50,337 nt of DNA, from the NCBI RefSeq assembly GCF_001424045.1, contig NZ_LMQB01000006.1, forward strand, positions 1-50,337. Direction: 5' to 3'. The position numbers and the translations under genes were made by a program. Under the pieces are notes generated by a model that ran no database searches, was not told the origin of the DNA, and saw only the letters and a list, made by a program, of their open reading frames with translations. Below, piece after piece: positions 35,577 to 42,990 of this stretch (positions within the stretch are counted from its first letter, which is position 1; every line of letters begins with the position of its first letter). Source of the DNA: Rhizobium sp. Leaf371. GTDB taxonomy: Bacteria > Pseudomonadota > Alphaproteobacteria > Rhizobiales > Rhizobiaceae.

Positions 35577-35628
35577 ACCGAAAAAGATTTCCACGAAATC
35601 AACTGTTTGACAACTCGAGGGTCGTGAG

Positions 35629-36609
35629 ATGGCTCGAAAGAATCCATTCATGAACGTTATGAGCGAGGAAGTCGCGGATAATTCCGAGGCTATTCGCGAG
35701 TACACGAATAAGGGTGCCTCGAAGTCGCTTATTCATTCCTTGGATGAGATGGCCGCACAAGCAGATCGATTTCTCGAAGGCGAAACCGTTGTCGAACTCG
35801 ATCCCGAGATCATAGATGGCTCGTTTGTTCGCGACCGACTCGAAGACGACAAGGCAGATTTCGATGAGCTTCTGTCGGCAATCCGAGATCGCGGGCAGGA
35901 CACACCTATTCTTGTCAGGCCGCACCCGTCCGCCACGGGTCGATATATGGTGGTATTCGGACACAGACGCCTCCGGGCGGCTAGGGTGCTCAAGCGAAAG
36001 GTCCGCACGGTCGTTAAGGACCTGAAAGATAGCGATCACCTCGTCGCGCAAGGCCAAGAGAACTCCGCGCGGGCCAACCTGTCCTTCATTGAGAAAGCGA
36101 TGTTCGCTGCCGAAATTGCCCGCCGTCAGTTCGATGGCGACAACGCTATTGTGCTTTCTGCCCTGTCTATAGACCGAGCAACTTTGTCGAAGATGCTAGC
36201 CGTCTCAACCATTCCCAAGTTAGTGCTGGATGCCGTTGGTGCTGCCAAAGGCATCGGCAGGGACCGCTGGTACGAACTCAGAAGCTTACTGGAGCGTCCA
36301 TCTACACTCGGGAAGGCAATGGAGTTCATCGAGACCGCCGAATTCAAAGCAAAGGGAGGCGACGACCGCTTTAACGCCTTGATGACATTCTTGAAGAGCG
36401 TCGGGAAACAGACGAGCTCCAGAATGACGAGAACCCATAAGTGGTCATCAGACGATAAAGCCGTGGCGGCCGACATCAGAGTGGACGGCAGGTCTTACAC
36501 GCTTGCCCTGAAGGCGAAGGATGCAGCAGGCTTTGGTGAGTACATCTCCGACAACTTAGGCCATCTGTATCAGGCTTACCGGAACAAATTGGATCAACAA
36601 GGAGAGTAG
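35629..36609 (+). CDS. repB: Plasmid partitioning protein RepB (ParB family)
   Basis: This 326-aa ParB-type protein begins MARKNPFMNVMSEE, the typical RepB opening. The ParB N-domain has the GHRRLRAARVLKRKVRTVV motif (about residues 105-123), and LSFIEKAMFAAEIARRQF is followed by a central HTH around residues 170-200 (SIDRATLSKMLAVSTIPK). A C-terminal dimerisation segment completes it. It normally binds parS and works with RepA; RepA is truncated here. It begins 71 bases after the repA fragment, with a GAGGGTCGTGAG site. Confidence 0.95.
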   Translation: MARKNPFMNVMSEEVADNSEAIREYTNKGASKSLIHSLDEMAAQADRFLEGETVVELDPEIIDGSFVRDRLEDDKADFDELLSAIRDRGQDTPILVRPHPSATGRYMVVFGHRRLRAARVLKRKVRTVVKDLKDSDHLVAQGQENSARANLSFIEKAMFAAEIARRQFDGDNAIVLSALSIDRATLSKMLAVSTIPKLVLDAVGAAKGIGRDRWYELRSLLERPSTLGKAMEFIETAEFKAKGGDDRFNALMTFLKSVGKQTSSRMTRTHKWSSDDKAVAADIRVDGRSYTLALKAKDAAGFGEYISDNLGHLYQAYRNKLDQQGE

Positions 36610-36615
36610 ACGGCA

Positions 36616-36674
36616 AAAAGAAAAAGGCCCCCAAACGACCAAGTCGTGGAAGCCCTTCTCGTATTCCCTAAGCA
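36616..36674 (-). ncRNA. Counter-transcribed antisense RNA (ctRNA, incompatibility factor) of repABC
   Basis: On the minus strand, TTGACT (complement of 36704-36709) and GATTCT (complement of 36681-36686) form a -35/-10 pair with exactly 17 bases between. Transcription would start near 36674. It would run through a GC-rich stem around GGGCTTCCACGACTTGG / GTTTGGGGGCC and end in a T-rich run (complement of 36616-36630, GGCCTTTTTCTTTTT). A product of about 59 nt between repB and repC matches the known repABC ctRNA that down-regulates repC. The terminator-like structure is conserved in this plasmid family. Confidence 0.8.
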
Positions 36675-36768
36675 AGAATGAGAATCGCATTTCCTCGAAT
36701 CCCAGTCAAGAGTCTTTGGCACCGTTTTGGTGAGCGGATTTCTTTTGCCTCAACGTGGGTGGAAGAAC

Positions 36769-38082
36769 ATGGAAAACAGGTATGTGACGACGCCCTTCGG
36801 GCGGCGGCCGATGTCGCTCGGCATGTTGGCAAGCCAACAGTTGGCCGAGACCATCGAACCGGGAACAACGAGAAACAAATGGAAACTGTTTAGAGCGGTC
36901 TGCGAGGCGCGACCTTCGCTTGGGGTGTCTGATCGCGCTCTGACAGTTCTCGACGCTCTGCTGACCTTCTATCCAGACAACGAGATTACCGAAGAGCGCG
37001 GGCTGATTGTCTTCCCATCCAACGCCCAACTGTCGATCCGCGCTCGAGGAATGACCCCGGCGACTCTGCGGCGGCACTTGGCTGGCCTGGTAGACGCTGG
37101 ATTGATTCTTCGAAAGGATAGCGCCAACGGGAAACGCTACGCGCGCCGCAGCAGGGGAGGGGAGGTCGAAGAGGCTTACGGCTTCTCGCTTGCCCCGTTG
37201 TTGGCGCGGGCGACGGAGATTGAAGCATTGGCTGCTCAAGTGGTTGCCGATCGTGAACGTCTGCGCATTACGAAGGAGCAACTGACAATCTGCCGTCGCG
37301 ACATAGCGAAGCTGATCGCTGCTGGCGTAGAGGAGGAGATCGGATGCGATTGGGAAATGATCACCTTCACGTTTCGGTCGATCGTCGAGCGCACTCCTCG
37401 AACGGCAGGCATCGTGTGCCTGCTTTCGGCATTAGACGAAATGTTGTTGCTTCGCGCGGAGATCGCCAACAGCTTGGAAACATGTTGCAAAACAACGAAA
37501 GTGCACGCCAATGAATCCCAAAGTGAGCGTCACATACAGAATTCAAATTCCGAATCCCTGTATGAATCTGAACCACGCTTCGAAACGAAGCAGGGGGCAA
37601 ACTTGGCAGATCCCATCAGAGCCAGACGAGCACCGATAGCCACACAGAACGAGATCCCCACATCCGCTGCTGACCAGCAGAAAGGCGATTGGCGCACCGA
37701 AACAGCGAAGGCTTTGCGGAACGAGGGCAGTGGGATGAAATCCTTCCCGCTGGGAATGGTTTTGCAGGCCTGCCCGGATATCGCCGATTACGGCCCTGGT
37801 GGACAGGTCACCACCTGGCGAGGCCTGATGACCGCAGCTGTTGTTGTAAGATCCATGCTGGGCGTCAGCCCGTCCGCCTACGAGGCTGCCTGCGCCGCCA
37901 TGGGACCCGAGAACGCGGCGACCGTGATTGCCTGTATCCTTGAGAAAGCTGGACACATCAATTCGGCCGGAGGCTATCTCCGCGATCTAACACGCCGCAC
38001 CGAGAACGGGGAGTTCGCACTGGGACCAATGCTGATGGCTCTGCTGCGGGCGAACGGTCCCTTGGGGCAGAATGCTGGCTGA
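36769..38082 (+). CDS. repC: Plasmid replication initiator RepC
   Basis: This 437-aa protein opens with the RepC hallmark VTTPFGRRPMSLGMLASQQ. The conserved winged-helix DNA-binding region follows: KWKLFRAVCEARPSLGVSDRAL, then IVFPSNAQLSIRARGMTPATLRRHL at about residues 95-120. The C-terminal part (GGQVTTWRGLMTAAVVVRSMLGVSP, AACAAMGPENAA) is also standard. I use the ATG at 36769; a TTG at 36727 would add 14 residues. An AT-rich stretch near 37530-37570 inside the gene contains the inverted repeat CATACAG / CTGTATG (37533-37539, 37558-37564). It is a candidate for oriV, which lies within repC in this family. RepC alone can drive replication, so the replicon may still replicate despite the broken repA. 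Confidence 0.95.
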   Translation: MENRYVTTPFGRRPMSLGMLASQQLAETIEPGTTRNKWKLFRAVCEARPSLGVSDRALTVLDALLTFYPDNEITEERGLIVFPSNAQLSIRARGMTPATLRRHLAGLVDAGLILRKDSANGKRYARRSRGGEVEEAYGFSLAPLLARATEIEALAAQVVADRERLRITKEQLTICRRDIAKLIAAGVEEEIGCDWEMITFTFRSIVERTPRTAGIVCLLSALDEMLLLRAEIANSLETCCKTTKVHANESQSERHIQNSNSESLYESEPRFETKQGANLADPIRARRAPIATQNEIPTSAADQQKGDWRTETAKALRNEGSGMKSFPLGMVLQACPDIADYGPGGQVTTWRGLMTAAVVVRSMLGVSPSAYEAACAAMGPENAATVIACILEKAGHINSAGGYLRDLTRRTENGEFALGPMLMALLRANGPLGQNAG

Positions 38083-38362
38083 TGACAGGGATGACCGTTT
38101 TGCGTTTTGTCTTTTGAGGCTTGCTGCTGATGATCGGCCGGGATCTATCTGCAGTAGAGATCTGTATCGTGTCTTGTTTAGGCTTCAGTATCTTCTGGCA
38201 ATGGCGGCCCCAGTTGAAGCCCCATTCGGCTTCATGGCTCCCTCATGAAATCACGGGGGTCTACAGGCTTTGTGTGATGCCAGCTTGGGGCAATCAGGAT
38301 AGGAAACAGAAATTGTTTCCGCGTAGAAAAGCGAGTGATGCGCCTTCATATGTTTTCCAGGT
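38083..38362. other. Intergenic region between repC and the integrase gene
   Basis: In these 280 bases I recognise no gene; short ORFs on both strands lack family features. It is bounded by the ends of two convergent genes. Confidence 0.35.
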
Positions 38363-39508
38363 TCAAGATATGAGGCGAGCTGCACGGCCGCTGCGCCGGG
38401 TCGCATTGTTGTAGTAGCTCGACGCCTGCTGGACGGACCGATGCCGTGATTGCTCCATGGCCTCCTGCAGCGGGACACCACGATTGGCAGCCTCGGTGAG
38501 ATACCCCGACCGCAGTCCATGAGCGGAAAACGCCTTGGGATCGAGCCCGGCCTGCGCTGCTCTCAGCTTGACGATTTGATTGATCGCACCCGGCTCCAGC
38601 GCCCGCTGCGAGAGATTGCCCCAGCGATCGATCTTGCGAAAAATGCTTCCCGTCTCGATGCGGCTCGCTGCAAGCCAGGCATTGAGTGCTTCGACCGGCC
38701 GACCGGTGAGATAGACGACATCGTCGTGATCGGCGCCCGAGGTCTTCGTGCGGCCGAGATGGATGGCAAGCGAGGGCAGGGGAGGGCCGTTCTCGACGGG
38801 AACGGGGGGCTCGGCGTTGAGTTGCTCGACCCGCAGTCCGGCGACCTCGCTGCGCCGACGACCGCCAGAGGCAAAGGCGACCATGAGGATCGCCCGGTCC
38901 CGCAGATCGGTCAGGCCGCCGCTGTCGCAGATGGCCAGCATCTTGGCGAGGATATCGCCGGTGACCGCTTTGGCACTCTTCGGTTTGCGCGGTCGCGGCG
39001 TTGCGCGAACGGCCAGCCGGATGGCGGATTTCAGGGCAGGAGAAGAAAAGACGCCGGGGAAGCCGCGCCATTTCGTCAGCGTCGACCAGGTGGCAAGACG
39101 GCGGCGCACCGTATCGGGGGCGTGGGGTCCGATGGTCTTCAGGAACCCCTGCTCGCGCAGGCTCTGCTCGACATCGGCCGGCATGCCGTGGTGGGGATCG
39201 ATCTCGCGTTGCCGCGGTTGCCAGAGGTGATGGGCGACGAATTTGAGAGCCAGGGCTTCCGGTGCGGGCCAGGGCAGGGAAGCCCCCGTTGCGGCCAGCG
39301 ACCAGGCCTGGAGATAGGCGAGATCGGAGGTGAGCGCGCGCAGCGTATTCTCGCCCATCCCTTCGTTGACAAGGTGTCGGAGCGTCTCGATGTCCTGGTC
39401 GGTCAGGAGCTCGGCGAGCTCGTCGCGCCGTTCGAACGGAAGGACAGCCGCGATCGTATCGAGCTCTTTTGCCCGACGAGTAACAGCATTCGTGCCGATA
39501 CCTGTCAT
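38363..39508 (-). CDS. Site-specific tyrosine recombinase/integrase
   Basis: This 381-aa protein has a SAM-like core-binding N-terminal domain (residues 40-160) and a catalytic domain with the expected residues: Arg in SGGRRRSEVAGL (R218/R219), Lys in GRTKTSG (K255), H330xxR333 in HGLRSG, H356 in QSRHRSVQ and the nucleophile Tyr in SSYYNN (Y365/Y366). It looks intact. Its ATG overlaps the vapC stop by four bases, so it is translated from the same message as the VapBC toxin-antitoxin pair. The architecture resembles plasmid-borne integrases of rhizobia; its recombination site is unknown. Confidence 0.9.
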   Translation of the reverse strand: MTGIGTNAVTRRAKELDTIAAVLPFERRDELAELLTDQDIETLRHLVNEGMGENTLRALTSDLAYLQAWSLAATGASLPWPAPEALALKFVAHHLWQPRQREIDPHHGMPADVEQSLREQGFLKTIGPHAPDTVRRRLATWSTLTKWRGFPGVFSSPALKSAIRLAVRATPRPRKPKSAKAVTGDILAKMLAICDSGGLTDLRDRAILMVAFASGGRRRSEVAGLRVEQLNAEPPVPVENGPPLPSLAIHLGRTKTSGADHDDVVYLTGRPVEALNAWLAASRIETGSIFRKIDRWGNLSQRALEPGAINQIVKLRAAQAGLDPKAFSAHGLRSGYLTEAANRGVPLQEAMEQSRHRSVQQASSYYNNATRRSGRAARLIS

Positions 39509-39909
39509 CCCATCGACGACGTGGGATGGAGTTTCAGATCCGTCTGGCTGAAATCACGCCCCTTGAAGAGCAGGGGCGCCTTGGCAACAGCAGCGACAGC
39601 ATAGGAGAAACAATCACCCATATTCAGGCTGGCCGGGTGGCGTCCCCTGCCGTATCGGTCAAGCGCGGCTTCCGCTTGGCGATAATGCCTCTCATTGAAG
39701 GCAAGCGGCATGATGTTGGGTGTGTCAACGAACCGGGAGACGATGTCGGCGGGATTGGAAAACCCTTTGGCTGTGAGAACCGTTCGCGTCTCGAACAGTG
39801 TCGGCCAACCGATAACAATCTCTTCCTGCTGCAGGACCGATTTGAAGGCGTCAGCCTCCGGCTCCTCGAGGACGATCGCGATAATGACCGAGGTATCGAT
39901 GGCAATCAT
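39505..39909 (-). CDS. vapC: VapC-type PIN-domain toxin ribonuclease
   Basis: This 134-aa PIN-domain protein has the acidic active site complete: D5 in IAIDTSV, E40 in LFETRTV, D99 in LNMGDCFSYA and D119 in GRDF. VapC toxins cut specific tRNAs or rRNA in a Mg2+-dependent way. The start overlaps the vapB stop and the end overlaps the integrase start, forming a three-gene operon vapB-vapC-int. The pair could stabilise the replicon or guard the integrase region. Confidence 0.93.
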   Translation of the reverse strand: MIAIDTSVIIAIVLEEPEADAFKSVLQQEEIVIGWPTLFETRTVLTAKGFSNPADIVSRFVDTPNIMPLAFNERHYRQAEAALDRYGRGRHPASLNMGDCFSYAVAAVAKAPLLFKGRDFSQTDLKLHPTSSMG

Positions 39910-40163
39910 ATTGGCAAGCCGTTTTCGTCATAAAGATCATCATGCGCAGAGGTGGTGCCAGCCGGAACATTGCGACGGCCTTCGGCGGCAAGCTCCCAGA
40001 CGGCATCCAGCGGGTGCTTTTTATCCTGCTGCCTCAATTCGACATCGTAGCGTTCAAGCGCCAGTTCCACGAGTCTGTTGATCGGCTGTCCGGTGCGCCG
40101 CGCCAGCGCATGCGCCAGATCTCTTGCCTTGGTGCTACGGATGGAAAGCTGTGGTTCGGACAT
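39906..40163 (-). CDS. vapB: VapB-type antitoxin
   Basis: This 85-aa protein of the PSK_trans_fac/VapB group begins MSEPQLSIRSTKARDLAHALARRTGQPINRLVE, which forms a small DNA-binding/dimerising N-terminal domain. The C-terminal tail (WELAAEGRRN...SAHDDLYDENGLPI) is the segment that would insert into the VapC active site. Upstream, at 40246-40266, lies TCGATAAG-GGATA-CTTATCGA, a perfect 8-bp inverted repeat suited to VapB autoregulation. Confidence 0.9.
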   Translation of the reverse strand: MSEPQLSIRSTKARDLAHALARRTGQPINRLVELALERYDVELRQQDKKHPLDAVWELAAEGRRNVPAGTTSAHDDLYDENGLPI

Positions 40164-40245
40164 GGGTTTTTCCTCATCGGATTGAGGCCGCAGAATAGCG
40201 TTATCCGCCTAAGATAGCAAGAAACCCGCAACAGATGGCTAAGAT

Positions 40246-40266
40246 TCGATAAGGGATACTTATCGA
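40246..40266. promoter_or_regulatory. Perfect inverted repeat upstream of vapBC-int
   Basis: TCGATAAG - GGATA - CTTATCGA is an exact 8-bp palindrome with a 5-base spacer. It lies 83 bases upstream of the vapB start and 90 bases from the divergent RHE_PE00001 start, so it could be the VapB(C) operator. Confidence 0.5.
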
Positions 40267-40355
40267 TGGTTAGCCGCATAACCGCCAACCATACTATGTA
40301 AGGAACCATAATATTCATATAGCGTTCCTATAGTAAATCATTTACCATGATTTCA

Positions 40356-41485
40356 ATGGCTTACGATCTTGCGAAAATCAGCATGACAGCCCTGATGGAG
40401 CCGGCTTTTCGCGCTGGTGTCGAACTGGCGCGTCTCGACGAGCGTATCGCCCGCTCAGCGGTCGGAAGCGGCATGCTTGAACGCATGCAATTCGCCGATG
40501 CGTGCGCCTCGCTGTGGATCGACGGCGAACTGGTTCACCTCGAAGACCTCGTCCTCCACGACGCCACCCGCGACATTCGCACCCCCACGCATGAGCTGAC
40601 AATCGCCCGCGACGTCTTGCGCACGCGTCGGCGCATTGCCGCCCAATCCCCGGACTGGGCGCTCTCTTTCGACGGCATCCGCTCGCTGCGGAAAACCTCG
40701 GAGATCGGGTCGGGTGCGGGGACGAGGCGACGATGGCTGGAGTTGTTCGGCCGACGGTCGCGATCGACGCGGAAGTCGAGGGGGAAGACGCCGACGACAT
40801 CGAACATCTCCCCGGCATCGATTATGCCGCCATCGATGCGGTTCTCGCCCGATCGGAGGCGGCAATCGAGAACGCAACTCGGCCGGGCCGGAGGGACGAC
40901 CAAGAGAAAGATCCGATGATCTACGATCTCGACTGGGACGAAGACGCGCGGCTCGATGAATGGCGGGGCGTGTTGCGCCAAGCTGAAAACCTGCCCGCGG
41001 TGCTACATGCCATCGTTGCTCTTGATGCCTGGAACGAGCTCTCCGTCCTGCAGCACGCGCCCTGGCTCGGCCGGCTGTTGGCCGCCTCGATCCTGCGTCA
41101 GGCCGGTATCACGTCAGGCGCGCATCTTGCCGCCATCAATCTCGGCCTCAAGACCATTCCCGTCGATCGACGCCGAAATCGCGACCGGGAAACACGGATG
41201 CTGGCAATTACCCACGGACTGATCGCGGCCGCGGAGATCGGGCTCAAGGAGCATGACAGGCTGGCGCTGGCTCGAACACTGATGGAGCGAAAGCTGGACG
41301 GGCGCCGGACATCTTCAAAACTGCCGGAGCTGGTTGAGTTGGTGATGGCCAAACCGTTGGTGTCGGCAAAAATGGTGGCGAAGACGCTCGATGTGACGCC
41401 GCAGGCGGCGCGGCGGATTGTTTTGGAGCTGGGCCTGCGCGAGATGACGGGGAGGGGGAGGTTTCGGGCGTGGGGCGTGCTGTAG
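40356..41485 (+). pseudogene. RHE_PE00001-family protein (DUF1612/HTH), frameshifted
   Basis: The first frame (40356 to about 40718) encodes the conserved N-terminus: PAFRAGVELARLDERIARS, then FADACASLWIDGELVHLEDLVLHD and [25 protein letters not shown]. The rest (about 40719-41485) is in the +2 frame: [40 protein letters not shown], and a C-terminal HTH-like segment around [13 protein letters not shown]. The join is at the GGGG run 40718-40721; a fifth G would restore one frame of about 376 residues. The family is plasmid-borne in rhizobia and of unknown function. A one-base deletion or sequencing error in the homopolymer is the simplest explanation. Confidence 0.8.
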
Positions 41486-41591
41486 TCGGTCGTCATAAAC
41501 ATTGGTTGTACTCCTGGATACTCTGATAACCAATTGATTGTACCGTCGTCAGATGTAAGAATGGCCAACTTAATCGTGGGGGACTTCATAA

Positions 41592-42509
41592 TTGGCAATA
41601 AGCGCAGTTCAGGTCTGGAACGCTGATGACTGGGAATTATTCTCTCTAAATCTTCTTCAGCATCGGCATGGCGCTTTGAATGTGCACAAAATTCCAGCCG
41701 CTCACCAAGGCGACTTCGGGATTGATTTCTATTGCACAAAGGAGGCCGTCGCCTATCAGTGCTACGCAGTGGAAGAGCCAATAGACATCTCGACCCGAGC
41801 TGATAGGCAAAAGACGAAAATCACCCGAGATTTGGCCAAGATCCTTGCCAATGAAATAGAGATAAAAAAGCTATTTAACGACGTTAGGATCAAACACTGG
41901 ATTCTTCTTTCGCCTTTGCATGACAGCAAAGAGGTCAACCTCCACTGCTCAAAAAAGACCAAGGATATGCGCGATAAGCGATGTGGTGTGTTAGATGACG
42001 CGTTCGAAGTTGCTATTCATGATTTGACGCTCTTTCCAACTGCGGTCATAGCCACCGGCCTCACCTCGATATCGAGTGTGAAGCTTTCCGTGCCTGCCCC
42101 TTCAACGGAGGAGGTGGCGGCTTGGACCGTAGGTTCGTCCAATTTGCTGGCTAACGCTCATCATAAACTTCTAAAGCGCACGTCCCACGAGAATATCGGC
42201 GACGCCGTTGCAGATGCAACGTCGGCATTCCTGCAGGGAAATGCTTTGCTTGACGCACTGCGCAGCGGGTCACCGGACCTTCATGAGAAAGTCACTGTTG
42301 CCATCAAAAGCCGAGCACGACGAATTCAGTTCGCTGGTCCGCAAGGAGGACAAAGTGCGAACGGCATTTTGCACGCAGAATTGGAGTCGTTGATTTCAGC
42401 TGTCCAATCGGCGGCGCCGAACCTTTCAAATGAAAATGCCGAGCAGATCGCGTACGGTGCAATCTCGGAGTGGATTATGCGATGCCCATTGGATTTCCCG
42501 GATGTCTAA
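41592..42509 (+). CDS. ABC-3C-type effector with restriction-endonuclease-like N-terminal domain
   Basis: This 305-aa protein is the first gene of a coupled three-gene unit. The N-terminal region (1-100) looks like a PD-(D/E)xK nuclease fold: WELFSLNLLQHRHGALNVHKI, then GDFGIDFYCTKEAVAYQCYA. A Glu (E15) and Asp (D45 of GID) are visible, but the usual ExK is replaced by QCY, a variant known in effectors of ABC-three-component systems. The C-terminal region (about 190-305) is an alpha-helical domain. A TTG at 41592 is the only practical start, since a stop codon lies just upstream in frame. It overlaps the next gene by 8 bases. Likely a DNA-degrading or self-toxic effector triggered by the ATPase. 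Confidence 0.65.
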   Translation: MAISAVQVWNADDWELFSLNLLQHRHGALNVHKIPAAHQGDFGIDFYCTKEAVAYQCYAVEEPIDISTRADRQKTKITRDLAKILANEIEIKKLFNDVRIKHWILLSPLHDSKEVNLHCSKKTKDMRDKRCGVLDDAFEVAIHDLTLFPTAVIATGLTSISSVKLSVPAPSTEEVAAWTVGSSNLLANAHHKLLKRTSHENIGDAVADATSAFLQGNALLDALRSGSPDLHEKVTVAIKSRARRIQFAGPQGGQSANGILHAELESLISAVQSAAPNLSNENAEQIAYGAISEWIMRCPLDFPDV

Positions 42510-42990
42510 CGGATCCGCCTTCCGAAATGCAGTTCTTAGCGGCACATTTACGTACACGCCGAGACCAGATCCCGTGCCCGCTGATTTGAGAATGTCGTGG
42601 GGCCTTGCGGTTCTCCTGCTTGCGCTCCTCTACAGCAAGGGCAAGAAATCGAACTTTCAAAAGCTTCAGTTTCTCGCCCACTCGGTGCGTCTTCCGGAAG
42701 GAAGAGAAGAGGTTAGAGGTTTACTTGCAGGGCAATATCGACCCTCTGAGGTATCGGTTCGAGTCGAACCGTCTCTCAATCGAGCCGTGTCTTTGGCCTA
42801 TGGACTCAAGCTGGTGAAGATTGAACGTGGAGTTTCCGTGACGTTGACAGATAGCGGGAAGACCACAGCGGAGGCAATCGCCAAGGCCGGCGATTTGCTT
42901 GAAGAGGAACTCAAGTTTTTACGTGAAGTGGCCCCGCGAGTGACCGATATTCTCATGAAGCGCGTATGGCGGTTGGAGGACCTGATATGA
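42502..42990 (+). CDS. ABC-3C middle component
   Basis: This 162-aa protein has a helical core LRMSWGLAVLLLALLYSKGKKSNFQKLQFLAHSVRL and a winged-helix-like C-terminus (SLAYGLKLVKIERGVSVTLTDSGK). The size, fold pattern and position between the nuclease-like effector and the ATPase match the middle component (MC) of ABC-three-component conflict systems. The start lies inside the previous gene; its TGA overlaps the ATPase ATG (ATGA). It probably bridges the effector and the ATPase sensor. Confidence 0.6.
   Translation: MSNGSAFRNAVLSGTFTYTPRPDPVPADLRMSWGLAVLLLALLYSKGKKSNFQKLQFLAHSVRLPEGREEVRGLLAGQYRPSEVSVRVEPSLNRAVSLAYGLKLVKIERGVSVTLTDSGKTTAEAIAKAGDLLEEELKFLREVAPRVTDILMKRVWRLEDLI

Noticed and set aside
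38121-38414. Short + strand ORF of 97 residues downstream of repC
   Set aside because: No ribosome site or family signature, and it runs into the opposite-strand integrase gene.
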